DNA from: Anaerorhabdus sp036641015
GTDB lineage: Bacteria > Bacillota_I > Bacilli_A > Erysipelotrichales > Erysipelotrichaceae
DNA length: 17,785 nucleotides
Reading direction: 5' to 3'
Assembly: GCF_036641015.1 (NCBI RefSeq)
Contig: NZ_JAVWFO010000037.1
Span: 1-17,785 of the forward strand
The position numbers and the translations under genes are program-made. This document shows positions 7,486 through 14,642 of this stretch, piece by piece. Position 1 is the stretch's first letter, and each line of letters begins with the position of its first letter. Below the pieces are notes generated by a model that made no database searches, was not told where the DNA came from, and worked only from the letters and a program-made list of their open reading frames with translations.

Positions 7486-7971
7486 ATGGATTTTTTTAAC
7501 TTAGTATTAACAGGAATATTTTTAGCGATAGGTATTTGGCTTGGAACAAAGCTATTGCGTATGAAAAAGTATGTAAAAATATACGCTAAATTTACTACGC
7601 TTACTCGTTTAATGTTTCTAGTTGCATTGATTTTTGCGATTCTTACAATATTTATCTATTTTGGTAATATTGGCGAAATGATTCGTTCTGTGATTATGGC
7701 ATTTGCAATCTTAATGTTTATCTATCTTCAAGATGGTTTATGTGATGAAGGATTCTTCATTGTTGGAAACTACATTCCATTTACAGAAGTTGTAGATTTT
7801 GATTACAAGACTGATAAAAATAAGTTTATCGTATATTTTTCTTATAAGGATGATAAACAAAAATCAGGAAACTTCCAAACAGAAGTTGTATTTGATATTA
7901 AGAAAGCAGATGTAGTTGAAAAACAATTAAAAGAAAAAATTGGTAAGAAGTACAGAAGAATGAAAAAATAA
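7486..7971 (+). CDS. Membrane protein with possible PH-like cytosolic tail, function unknown
   Basis: A 161-residue protein I do not recognise by function. It has three predicted membrane helices: about residues 4-24 (NLVLTGIFLAIGIWLGTKLL), 42-60 (FLVALIFAILTIFIYF) and 64-81 (IRSVIMAFAILMFIYL). The soluble remainder of about 80 residues begins DEGFFIVGNYIPFTEVVDF, a pattern reminiscent of bacterial PH-like/DUF5673 tails, and ends in a Lys/Arg-rich stretch. That resemblance is an impression, not a domain hit. It starts 14 nt after the LUD gene behind a weak AAGTAGGT ribosome binding site and stops inside a terminator, so it is the last gene of the RibD-C/LUD group. Confidence 0.7.
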   Translation: MDFFNLVLTGIFLAIGIWLGTKLLRMKKYVKIYAKFTTLTRLMFLVALIFAILTIFIYFGNIGEMIRSVIMAFAILMFIYLQDGLCDEGFFIVGNYIPFTEVVDFDYKTDKNKFIVYFSYKDDKQKSGNFQTEVVFDIKKADVVEKQLKEKIGKKYRRMKK

Positions 7972-7993
7972 GGCAAGATATCTTGTCTTTTTT
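7970..7993 (+). terminator. Intrinsic terminator after the PH-like membrane protein gene
   Basis: AAGGCAAG pairs with CTTGTCTT (one G-T pair) around an ATAT loop, followed directly by six T (7988-7993). The stem overlaps the last two bases of the stop codon at 7969-7971. Confidence 0.8.
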
Positions 7994-8011
7994 CTTGGCT
8001 GAGCATAGTCT

Positions 8012-8040
8012 TTGACACATAGTTAATGAAGGAGTAAACT
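8012..8040 (+). promoter_or_regulatory. Candidate sigma-A promoter of the four-helix membrane protein gene
   Basis: A perfect -35 TTGACA (8012-8017), a 17-base spacer and TAAACT (8035-8040, four of six to the -10 consensus). It follows directly after a terminator and points at the gene starting at 8074. The predicted transcript start is near 8047. Confidence 0.6.
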
Positions 8041-8046
8041 TCGTAG

Positions 8047-8059
8047 TGAACAATGTTCA
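8047..8059. repeat. 13-bp dyad at the predicted transcription start
   Basis: TGAAC-AAT-GTTCA, a perfect 5-bp dyad with a 3-base centre, placed at the expected +1 of the promoter at 8012-8040 and just before the ribosome binding site. It may be an operator; it could also be chance. Confidence 0.3.
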
Positions 8060-8073
8060 ATATGGAGGAATCT

Positions 8074-8493
8074 ATGAAAGTAAAAAGTAGAACATTATTG
8101 TTAATTGCTAGCTTGGTTTGGATGATCGCTGGTTTTAATATAGTAAGAATAGGATTTGAAGCTTATAGAGATAATTTAACAATGCTAAATGTATTTCTAT
8201 CAATAGTTGTATTTTGTTTATTTTGGTTCTTAATTTTCTCTAAATTAGTTATTAAACATACTAATAGAATTAAAGGATATGGAGATAAAAAACAATTGTT
8301 TATCATGTTTTTTGATTTGAAATCGTTTATGATAATGGCATTTATGATGGTTTTTGGTATTTTGATTCGATCATTTGATTTAGCACCGGAGTTTTTTATT
8401 GCATTTTTCTATACAGGATTGGGAACTGCACTTTTTCTTGCGGGGTTATTATTTGGTAAAAATTATCTAGAATATGATAAAAAATTGGTATAA
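8074..8493 (+). CDS. Four-helix integral membrane protein, function unknown
   Basis: A 139-residue hydrophobic protein with about four membrane helices: residues 7-25 (LLLIASLVWMIAGFNIVRI), 37-58 (MLNVFLSIVVFCLFWFLIF), about 83-100 (SFMIMAFMMVFGILIRSF) and 106-124 (FFIAFFYTGLGTALFLAG). A positively charged loop lies between the second and third helices. I do not recognise a characterised family; similar small hypothetical membrane proteins occur in Bacillota. ATG 8074 is chosen because GGAGG (8064-8068) lies five bases upstream; the in-frame ATGs at 8053 and 8062 lack a site, and the latter overlaps this one. It appears to be monocistronic, with its own candidate promoter, and an imperfect inverted repeat follows its stop. 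Confidence 0.75.
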   Translation: MKVKSRTLLLIASLVWMIAGFNIVRIGFEAYRDNLTMLNVFLSIVVFCLFWFLIFSKLVIKHTNRIKGYGDKKQLFIMFFDLKSFMIMAFMMVFGILIRSFDLAPEFFIAFFYTGLGTALFLAGLLFGKNYLEYDKKLV

Positions 8494-8538
8494 TCTATAG
8501 TATTTCTCACTTCTATTATGGAAATTGTGATATAGATT
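8492..8538 (+). repeat. Imperfect inverted repeat after the membrane protein gene
   Basis: AATCTATA (8492-8499) pairs with TATAGATT (8531-8538), and TCAC (8507-8510) can pair with GTGA (8527-8530) above a bulge. It overlaps the stop codon at 8491-8493. No T run follows on the + strand, so it may stabilise the 3' end or be a weak terminator rather than a standard one. Confidence 0.4.
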
Positions 8539-8568
8539 TACTAAAAGAAGAAAAAAAGCAAATATTCC

Positions 8569-8597
8569 TTTAAAAAGAGGACAATTTTTGTTATGAT
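8569..8597 (+). promoter_or_regulatory. Candidate promoter of the purine operon
   Basis: TTTAAA (8569-8574, four of six to the -35 consensus), a 17-base spacer, and TATGAT (8592-8597, five of six) with an extended -10 TG at 8589-8590. Transcription would begin near 8604 and give a leader of about 245 nt before purE. No better promoter is visible between here and the riboswitch. Confidence 0.6.
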
Positions 8598-8623
8598 TTT
8601 GGTGTTGAAAGGGAGGACAAACG

Positions 8624-8674
8624 ATGACAATGTTATCAAATGATAAACCGACTCTTTCAAAACCAATTGATTGA
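8624..8674 (+). CDS. Candidate 16-residue leader peptide upstream of the purine riboswitch
   Basis: A short ORF, MTMLSNDKPTLSKPID, stop TGA at 8672-8674. It has a good ribosome binding site, AGGGAGG (8610-8616), seven bases before the ATG, and would be the first thing read on the transcript from the promoter at 8569-8597. It ends 32 bases before the first paired base of the riboswitch. No codon run that would suggest classical attenuation is visible. It could be a real leader peptide, the remnant of a former gene, or a chance ORF. The quality of the ribosome binding site is the only strong evidence. Confidence 0.35.
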   Translation: MTMLSNDKPTLSKPID

Positions 8675-8706
8675 TTTCATGGGATTTTTCCGTGAATTCT
8701 TTTTGT

Positions 8707-8774
8707 TTTTGTATAAATGTGGAGATTGGTCCACAAGTTTCTACCTCGCTACCGTAAATGGTGAGACTACAAAA
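8707..8774 (+). promoter_or_regulatory. Guanine riboswitch aptamer (purine riboswitch)
   Basis: The fold can be drawn directly. P1 is 8707-8713 with 8768-8774 (TTTTGTA/TACAAAA); P2 is 8718-8723 with 8730-8735 (TGTGGA/TCCACA); P3 is 8745-8750 with 8760-8765. The junction carries the conserved TTTCTACC (8738-8745), and the P3 loop is ACCGTAAAT. The specificity base equivalent to C74 of the xpt aptamer is C8767, which marks guanine-type rather than adenine-type (U74) sensing; the equivalents of U22, U47 and U51 are T8714, T8738 and T8742. The loop-loop contact is kept by GG (8728-8729) and CC (8752-8753). The P2 loop is six bases, one shorter than the usual seven. It precedes purE and should turn the operon off when guanine or hypoxanthine is plentiful. 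Confidence 0.95.
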
Positions 8775-8810
8775 CAGTTTTTTACTGTTGTTTTGTAGAC
8801 ATTGAGGTAG
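8741..8810 (+). promoter_or_regulatory. Predicted antiterminator of the purine riboswitch
   Basis: Two nested pairings compete with both aptamer and terminator. Inner: CTACAAAACA (8767-8776) with TGTTTTGTAG (8789-8798), ten pairs, which uses the 3' strand of P1 and the specificity base. Outer: CTACCTC (8741-8747) with GAGGTAG (8804-8810), seven pairs, which uses junction/P3 bases and the upper arm of the terminator. Formation without ligand would free purE transcription. Read from complementarity; not energy-checked. Confidence 0.7.
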
Positions 8811-8826
8811 GCTTCAATGTCTTTTT
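8797..8826 (+). terminator. Riboswitch-controlled intrinsic terminator before purE
   Basis: AGACATTGAGG (8797-8807) pairs with CTTCAATGTCT (8812-8822), one G-T pair, around a TAGG loop, followed by a T run to 8826. It shares bases with the predicted antiterminator and ends eight bases before the purE ribosome binding site, as expected for a transcriptional OFF switch. Confidence 0.85.
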
Positions 8827-8849
8827 ACTTGTTAAAGGAGGATACTAAG

Positions 8850-9332
8850 ATGAGTGTACAAGTAGCAGTAGTAATGGGTTCAAAAAGTGATTTTGAAGAT
8901 GTTAAGGAAACTCTTCAAATTTTAGAAGATTTTGGTATTGAATATGAGGCTAAAATTTTAAGTGCTCATCGTACACCTGATGAAACAATTGCTTATGCAA
9001 GGGCAGCTTATGATAGAGGATTAAAAGTTATTATTGCTGCTGCTGGGGGTGCTGCACATCTTGCCGGTGTTATTGCAGGTTGCCAAACATTACCAGTTAT
9101 TGGAATCCCAATGAAGACTAAAACATTAGATGGTTTAGATAGTTTATTATCAATTGTTCAAATGCCTGCAGGAGTTCCTGTTGCAACAGTTGCGGTAGGT
9201 AAAGCAGGATGTAAAAATGCTGCTGTACTAGCTGCTACTATTATTGGCGCATTTGATGAAACAATGCATAACAAAATTATTAAATATAAAGAAGATATGA
9301 AAAATAAAGTTTTAGAAAGTACGATAGATTAG
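8850..9332 (+). CDS. purE: N5-carboxyaminoimidazole ribonucleotide mutase PurE
   Basis: A 160-residue PurE, the usual length for the octameric class I enzyme, which moves the carboxyl group of N5-CAIR to give CAIR in step 6 of purine synthesis. Visible motifs are GSKSD (10-14), SAHRTP (38-43), IIAAAGGAAHLAG and SLLSIVQMPAGVPVATVAVG (active-site and phosphate-binding loops). Class I enzymes normally depend on PurK; no purK is in the window. The start at 8850 is fixed by AAAGGAGG (8834-8841), eight bases upstream; an in-frame ATG at 8817 lies inside the terminator hairpin with no ribosome binding site and was rejected. It is the first gene of the operon, and the riboswitch terminator lies just in front of it. 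purL follows after eight bases. Confidence 0.96.
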   Translation: MSVQVAVVMGSKSDFEDVKETLQILEDFGIEYEAKILSAHRTPDETIAYARAAYDRGLKVIIAAAGGAAHLAGVIAGCQTLPVIGIPMKTKTLDGLDSLLSIVQMPAGVPVATVAVGKAGCKNAAVLAATIIGAFDETMHNKIIKYKEDMKNKVLESTID

Positions 9333-9340
9333 GAGTTAAT

Positions 9341-12300
9341 ATGACTTTAGTAAATAGACGTATACACGTAGAGAAAAAGCCGGGATTTAGAGTAGAATCA
9401 GAAGACTTATGTAAGAACATTCAAGAACGTTTGAAGATTCAAGTAACAAACGTTAGACTTGTTTTAACATATGATGTATTTAATATTGAAGAAGCAGATT
9501 TAGAGAAAGCTAAAAAATCAGTATTCTCAGAAGTAATGGTTGACGAAGCGAAAGAAGACATTGATTTAGAAGGGTGCAACTATATTGCACTTGAAACACT
9601 ACCAGGACAATATGATCAAAGAGCAGATAGTGCAGTTCAATGTGTTAAGTTATTAAATCCATCTTCTAAGTGTCAAATTACTACAGGAAAAATAATAATT
9701 CTTGAAGGTGATTTAACAGAAGATGAAAAACAAAGAATTAAAGATTATTTAATTAATCCAATTGAAGCAAGAGAAAAGCAATTGGATGTTTTAGCAATTG
9801 ATCAAAACGTTGATATTAAACCTTTAGAAGATTTTGATGGATTTAATAAATTAAATGATGATGGTTTAAAGGATTTTGTTAAAGTTCATGGGTTAGCAAT
9901 GTCTTTTGAGGATTTGAAGTTAGTTCAAGAATATTTCAAATCTGAAAATAGAGATCCTAAAGAAACTGAGATTAAAGTATTGGATACTTATTGGTCAGAT
10001 CATTGTCGTCATACAACATTTGAAACTTGTTTAAAAGATATTAAAATTGAAACTACACGTTTTAATGATGCAATACAAAAAGCATATAATCGCTATTTAG
10101 AATTGAGACATACTTGTGGCCGTGATGAAAAACCTCAAACACTAATGGATTTAGCAACTATTAATAGTCGTTATTTACGCAAATCAGGTTTAATACCAGA
10201 TGTTGAGATTTCTGATGAAATTAATGCATGTTCAGTATTTATAGATGTTGATCATGATGGTGAAATTGAAAAATGGTTATTACAATTTAAAAATGAAACG
10301 CATAATCATCCTACAGAAATTGAACCATTTGGTGGTGCATCAACTTGTATTGGTGGAGCTATTCGTGATCCATTAAGTGGAAGAAGTTATGTATATCAAG
10401 CAATGCGTATTACTGGATCAGGAGATATTACACTACCTTTAGAAAAGACTTTAAAAGGTAAGTTACCACAAGCTGTAATTAGTAAAAAATCAGCTCAAGG
10501 TAATTCAAGTTATGGAAATCAAATTGGGTTACCTACTACTTATGTTAGAGAAATCTATCATGATAATTATGTGGCAAAGCATTTAGAAGTTGGAGCTGTT
10601 GTTGGAGCTGTTAAAGCAGATGCAGTAGTTAGAGAAAAACCAGCTGTTGGTGATATTATCATTCTACTTGGTGGTAGAACAGGAAGAGATGGTATTGGTG
10701 GTGCTACTGGTTCAAGTAAACAACATACTCAGGCTTCTCTTGATACTTGCGCAAGTGAAGTTCAAAAAGGTAATGCACCAGAAGAAAGAAAAATTCAACG
10801 ATTATTTAGAAATCCTGATTGTACTAAGTTAATTAAAAAGTGTAATGACTTTGGGGCAGGAGGAGTTTGTGTAGCTATCGGTGAACTTGCAGATGGTCTT
10901 GTAATACACTTAGATAAAGTACGTACAAAATATGCTGGATTAAATGCAACTGAGATTGCAATCAGTGAAAGCCAAGAAAGAATGGCAGTTGTAGTTTCTA
11001 AGGAAAATTGTGATCAATTTATTGCATATGCGGAAGCGGAAAATTTGGAAGCATACGTTGTTGCGGAAGTGACACAAGAAGAACGTTTAGTAATGAAACT
11101 TAATGATATTGAGGTTGTTAATATTGCACGTAGTTTTGTTGATTCTGCAGGTGCTAGACAAAATGCCAGTGTTTCTATTGAAACATCAAATAAGGAAAAT
11201 CCAATTGTTGAAGTTGAGTGTACAAAAGAAAACATTTTAAAAGCAATAAGTGATCGTAATGTTGCTTGCCAAAAGGGATTGGTTGAAATGTTTGATGCAT
11301 CTATTGGTGCTACAACTGTTCATATGCCATTTGGTGGTAAATATCAAATGACACCAACACAAGCATCTATTCAAAAGATTCCAGTGTTAGATGGTAAAAC
11401 AAATACATGTTCAATCTTAACGTATGGTTTTAATCCTAAGCTTATGGAATATTCTTGTTTTGCAGGAGCTATGTATAGTGTATTAGAATCAATGGCTAAA
11501 ACAGTAGCGGTTGGTGGTAATCTAGAACATACATATTTCTCATTCCAAGAATACTTTGAAAGATTAAACTTTGAGCCAAGTAAGTGGGGAAAAGTTACAG
11601 AAGCACTTCTTGGAGCAATGGTAGTTCAAGATTACTTTAATAAAGCAGCAATCGGTGGTAAGGACAGTATGTCAGGAACATTTAACGATATCTCTGTTCC
11701 TCCAACACTAATTTCGTTTGCTTGTACAAAAGGAAATCTTAATCGTATCGTATCGTCTGAATTAAAAGGTGTTAATCATACATTAGGTATTTATTTGCCA
11801 ACAATTAGTGAAGATGGATATCCTGATTTGAATAGTTATGATGAGATATTTAAAAATGTATCAAAACAAATTGAAAATGGAAATATTTTATCTTCATACG
11901 TAGTTGAAGAGGGTGGATTTATTTCTTCATGTTTCAAAATGAGTTTTGGTAATAAAATAGGATTTGAATTAAATACTGAATTAAATGGTTTGAAAATGAT
12001 TCCGGGAGCAATTGTTGTTGAAACTGTAAAAGCACTAGAAGATGTTAATTATCAATGTATTGGTAAAACAGTTTCTAATGGATACAGCATAAATGAAATT
12101 ACTTTCGAAATGGAAGAGGTATTGAATGCGTGGACTAATCCAATGGATACTTACTATCCACGTACTTCCAAAGGAAATAATGAACCAGTAAGAACAATAT
12201 GTTATAAAACAGAAAAGAAATTTAAGTCTAAACAAACTGTGGATACACCACTAGTTTGTATTACGGTATTCCCTGGTAACAATTGTGAATATGATATTAA

Positions 12301-13048
12301 ACGTGCTTTTGAAGATGAAGGAGCTAAAGGAGAGTTTGTTGTCTTTAGAAACTTAACAGAAAAAGATATTAATAATTCAATTGAACATTTAGTTGAAGTC
12401 TTAGATAGAAGTCATATTATGGCTATTCCAGGTGGATTCTCCAGTGGAGATGAACCTGATGGAAGTGCTAAGTTCATTGTAAATGTGTTACAAAACGAAA
12501 AGGTTAAATCTGCAGTACATAGACTACTTGATCGTGATGGTTTAGTTTTGGGTATTTGTAATGGATTCCAAGCATTAATTAAATCTGGTTTATTACCATA
12601 TGGTGAAATAAAACAATTAGCGAGTGATGATGCAACATTATATCGTAATGATATTAATCGTCATATTTCATTAATGGGACATACACAAGTTGCATCAAAT
12701 AATTCGCCATGGCTTCAAGAATTAGAAGTTAATAGTGATCATATGATTGCGTTCTCTCATGGTGAAGGGAAGTTTGTGGTTAATGATGATAAATTAGAAG
12801 AATTAATTAAGAATGGTCAAATTGCATTCCAATATTGTGATGATAATACAAATGCAAGTAATGATCCAAAATATAATATCAACGGTAGTACATATGCAAT
12901 CGAAGGTATTGTTTCAAAAGATGGTAAGATTCTTGGAAAGATGGGACACTCAGAACGTTATGCAAATGGTGTATTCCAAAATATTCCAGGAAACAAAAAA
13001 CAAAATATTTTCGCAAGTGGTGTGAACTACTTCAAAAAGGAGGACTAG
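9341..13048 (+). CDS. purL: Phosphoribosylformylglycinamidine (FGAM) synthase, large single-chain form
   Basis: A 1235-residue FGAM synthase, which uses ATP and glutamine to turn FGAR into FGAM (step 4). It is the long form with the PurS-like, synthase and glutaminase parts in one chain, unlike the separate PurS, PurL and PurQ of Bacillus. Visible: an N-terminal PurS-like part; DTYWSDHCRHTTF; KNETHNHPTEIEPFGGAST (ATP/substrate site); GGKDSMSGTF in the second synthase half; and a class I glutaminase at the end with nucleophile Cys1073 (GICNGFQ) and His1140/Glu1142 (SHGEG). Its length and motif wording resemble the clade found in Clostridia and relatives. AGGAG (9331-9335), overlapping the purE stop, precedes ATG 9341. 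No separate purS or purQ is needed or seen. All catalytic motifs appear intact. Confidence 0.97.
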   Translation: MTLVNRRIHVEKKPGFRVESEDLCKNIQERLKIQVTNVRLVLTYDVFNIEEADLEKAKKSVFSEVMVDEAKEDIDLEGCNYIALETLPGQYDQRADSAVQCVKLLNPSSKCQITTGKIIILEGDLTEDEKQRIKDYLINPIEAREKQLDVLAIDQNVDIKPLEDFDGFNKLNDDGLKDFVKVHGLAMSFEDLKLVQEYFKSENRDPKETEIKVLDTYWSDHCRHTTFETCLKDIKIETTRFNDAIQKAYNRYLELRHTCGRDEKPQTLMDLATINSRYLRKSGLIPDVEISDEINACSVFIDVDHDGEIEKWLLQFKNETHNHPTEIEPFGGASTCIGGAIRDPLSGRSYVYQAMRITGSGDITLPLEKTLKGKLPQAVISKKSAQGNSSYGNQIGLPTTYVREIYHDNYVAKHLEVGAVVGAVKADAVVREKPAVGDIIILLGGRTGRDGIGGATGSSKQHTQASLDTCASEVQKGNAPEERKIQRLFRNPDCTKLIKKCNDFGAGGVCVAIGELADGLVIHLDKVRTKYAGLNATEIAISESQERMAVVVSKENCDQFIAYAEAENLEAYVVAEVTQEERLVMKLNDIEVVNIARSFVDSAGARQNASVSIETSNKENPIVEVECTKENILKAISDRNVACQKGLVEMFDASIGATTVHMPFGGKYQMTPTQASIQKIPVLDGKTNTCSILTYGFNPKLMEYSCFAGAMYSVLESMAKTVAVGGNLEHTYFSFQEYFERLNFEPSKWGKVTEALLGAMVVQDYFNKAAIGGKDSMSGTFNDISVPPTLISFACTKGNLNRIVSSELKGVNHTLGIYLPTISEDGYPDLNSYDEIFKNVSKQIENGNILSSYVVEEGGFISSCFKMSFGNKIGFELNTELNGLKMIPGAIVVETVKALEDVNYQCIGKTVSNGYSINEITFEMEEVLNAWTNPMDTYYPRTSKGNNEPVRTICYKTEKKFKSKQTVDTPLVCITVFPGNNCEYDIKRAFEDEGAKGEFVVFRNLTEKDINNSIEHLVEVLDRSHIMAIPGGFSSGDEPDGSAKFIVNVLQNEKVKSAVHRLLDRDGLVLGICNGFQALIKSGLLPYGEIKQLASDDATLYRNDINRHISLMGHTQVASNNSPWLQELEVNSDHMIAFSHGEGKFVVNDDKLEELIKNGQIAFQYCDDNTNASNDPKYNINGSTYAIEGIVSKDGKILGKMGHSERYANGVFQNIPGNKKQNIFASGVNYFKKED

Positions 13049-13049
13049 A

Positions 13050-14075
13050 ATGTCAAAATCATATAAAGATGCAGGTGTTAACTTAGAAGCAGGATATGAA
13101 TCAGTAGAAAGAATAAAAAAACATATCAAACGTACTGAAAGAAAAGGCGTTATGGGGGGTATTGGAGCATTTGGTGGTTTGTTTGATTTATCATCACTAA
13201 ATATGAAAGAGCCAGTCCTTGTAAGCGGTACTGATGGAGTTGGTACTAAATTGAAACTTGCAATAATGATGAATAAGCATGACACTATTGGTCAAGATGT
13301 TGTGGCAATGTGTGTAAATGATGTACTTGCTCAAGGAGCTGTGCCTCTTTACTTCCTTGATTATATTGCTGTAGGTAAAAATCATCCTGAACAAATTGAA
13401 GAAATTGTTGCTGGTGTTTGTGATGGTTGTGTCCTTGCAGATTGTGCTTTAATTGGAGGCGAAACTGCTGAAATGCCAGATATGTATGCTGAAGATGATT
13501 ATGATATTGCGGGATTTACTGTTGGAGCTGTAGAAAAATCAAAAATTATTACTCCTGAAAAAGTTAATATTGGAGATACTGTAATTGCACTTCCTTCAAG
13601 TGGTGTTCATTCTAATGGATTTTCACTTGTAAGAAAAATAGTTTTAAAAGATAATGCTGTAGACTTAAATACAAAATTTGATGAACTCGATAAATCAATT
13701 GGGGAAACATTATTAACACCAACAAGAATTTATGTTAAACCAGTTGCGGCAGTTCTAAAAGAAGTTGATGTACATGGTATTGCTCATATCACTGGTGGTG
13801 GTTTCTATGAAAATATGCCTCGTTGTCTAAATGAAGGACAAGGTATTGAAATTATTAAAGGTAGCTACACAGTATTACCAATCTTTAACGTTTTACAAAA
13901 ATTATCAAATATGGACGAAGCTGAAATGTATAATGTATTCAATATGGGTGTGGGTATGATTTTAGTTGTTAATCCTAGTGATGTAGATAAGACAATGGAA
14001 ATATTAAAAGATAATGGTGAAAATCCAAGCATTATTGGAAAAATCATTGAAGGTGAAGGAGTTACTTTCAAATGA
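13050..14075 (+). CDS. purM: Phosphoribosylformylglycinamidine cyclo-ligase (AIR synthetase) PurM
   Basis: A 341-residue AIR synthetase, the standard length. It closes the imidazole ring of FGAM with ATP to give AIR (step 5), taking the product of PurL directly upstream. Family motifs are GTDGVGTKLKLA (60-71), DVVAMCVNDVL, GGETAEMPDMY, SSGVHSNGFSLVR and HITGGGFYENMPR, covering the ATP- and phosphate-binding loops of the PurM fold. The ribosome binding site AAGGAGG (13037-13043) lies in the last codons of purL; ATG 13050 starts one base after the purL stop. Its TGA stop overlaps the purN start by four bases (ATGA), typical of translational coupling. It is the only TGA stop among the genes here, which supports the standard code. 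Confidence 0.97.
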   Translation: MSKSYKDAGVNLEAGYESVERIKKHIKRTERKGVMGGIGAFGGLFDLSSLNMKEPVLVSGTDGVGTKLKLAIMMNKHDTIGQDVVAMCVNDVLAQGAVPLYFLDYIAVGKNHPEQIEEIVAGVCDGCVLADCALIGGETAEMPDMYAEDDYDIAGFTVGAVEKSKIITPEKVNIGDTVIALPSSGVHSNGFSLVRKIVLKDNAVDLNTKFDELDKSIGETLLTPTRIYVKPVAAVLKEVDVHGIAHITGGGFYENMPRCLNEGQGIEIIKGSYTVLPIFNVLQKLSNMDEAEMYNVFNMGVGMILVVNPSDVDKTMEILKDNGENPSIIGKIIEGEGVTFK

Positions 14076-14641
14076 GAAAAATAGCAGTATTTGCATCAGG
14101 AACAGGGACAAACTTTGATGCTATACAAGCTAGTATTGAAGATGGAAAACTAGATGCATCTATTCAACTTGTAGTTGTTGATAAACAAACTGCAAAAGTT
14201 ATTGAAAAGGCAAAAGCTAAAAATATAGATACATTTGTGTTTAATCCAAAAGAGTTTGTTTCTAAAAATGATTATGAAAAAGTAATTGTTGAAGAATGTA
14301 AAAAAAGAGGGGTTGAATGGATCGTATTAGCAGGATATATGCGAATACTTGCAGATGCTTTGTTAGAAGCATATCCTAATCGTATTGTTAATATTCATCC
14401 ATCTTTATTGCCTGCATTTAAAGGGAAAGATGCAATCGGACAAGCGTTTAATTATGGTGTTAAAATCATGGGTGTTAGTATCCATTATGTTAATGCTGAA
14501 ATGGATGGTGGTAAAATCATTGCACAAAGATGTTTTGCTGTTACTGATGGTATGAACCATGATGAAGTAGAGGCAGAAATACACAAGATTGAACACCAAT
14601 TATACCCGGAAACATTAAAAAATTTGTTGGAGGAAGAGTAA
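14072..14641 (+). CDS. purN: Phosphoribosylglycinamide formyltransferase (GART) PurN
   Basis: A 189-residue GAR transformylase, which adds a formyl group from 10-formyl-tetrahydrofolate to GAR (step 3). Visible motifs are ASGTGTNFDAI (8-18) for the phosphate-binding loop, VLAGYMRIL (folate side), and the catalytic set N107-x-H109 in NIHPSLLPAFKG with D145 in AEMDGG, matching N106, H108 and D144 of the E. coli enzyme with an offset of one. It starts within the purM stop (ATGA overlap), with no strong ribosome binding site of its own. purH begins one base after its TAA. No purT is seen, so this is the folate-dependent route. Confidence 0.97.
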   Translation: MRKIAVFASGTGTNFDAIQASIEDGKLDASIQLVVVDKQTAKVIEKAKAKNIDTFVFNPKEFVSKNDYEKVIVEECKKRGVEWIVLAGYMRILADALLEAYPNRIVNIHPSLLPAFKGKDAIGQAFNYGVKIMGVSIHYVNAEMDGGKIIAQRCFAVTDGMNHDEVEAEIHKIEHQLYPETLKNLLEEE

Positions 14642-14642
14642 A

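Noticed and set aside
8624..8713. Reading TGA as tryptophan so that the leader ORF continues (KPID-W-FHGIFP-W-ILFVFV).
   Set aside because: purM ends in TGA at the purN overlap, tryptophan is TGG throughout, and other stops are normal, so the code is standard.
8707..8774. Adenine or 2'-deoxyguanosine specificity of the aptamer.
   Set aside because: The reading base is C8767 (U in adenine sensors), and the position equivalent to U51 is T, as in ordinary guanine aptamers; purE context also fits guanine.
8817..8849. An in-frame ATG at 8817 that would add 11 residues to PurE.
   Set aside because: It lies inside the terminator hairpin, has no ribosome binding site, and the added residues are not part of the family; ATG 8850 has AAAGGAGG at ideal spacing.
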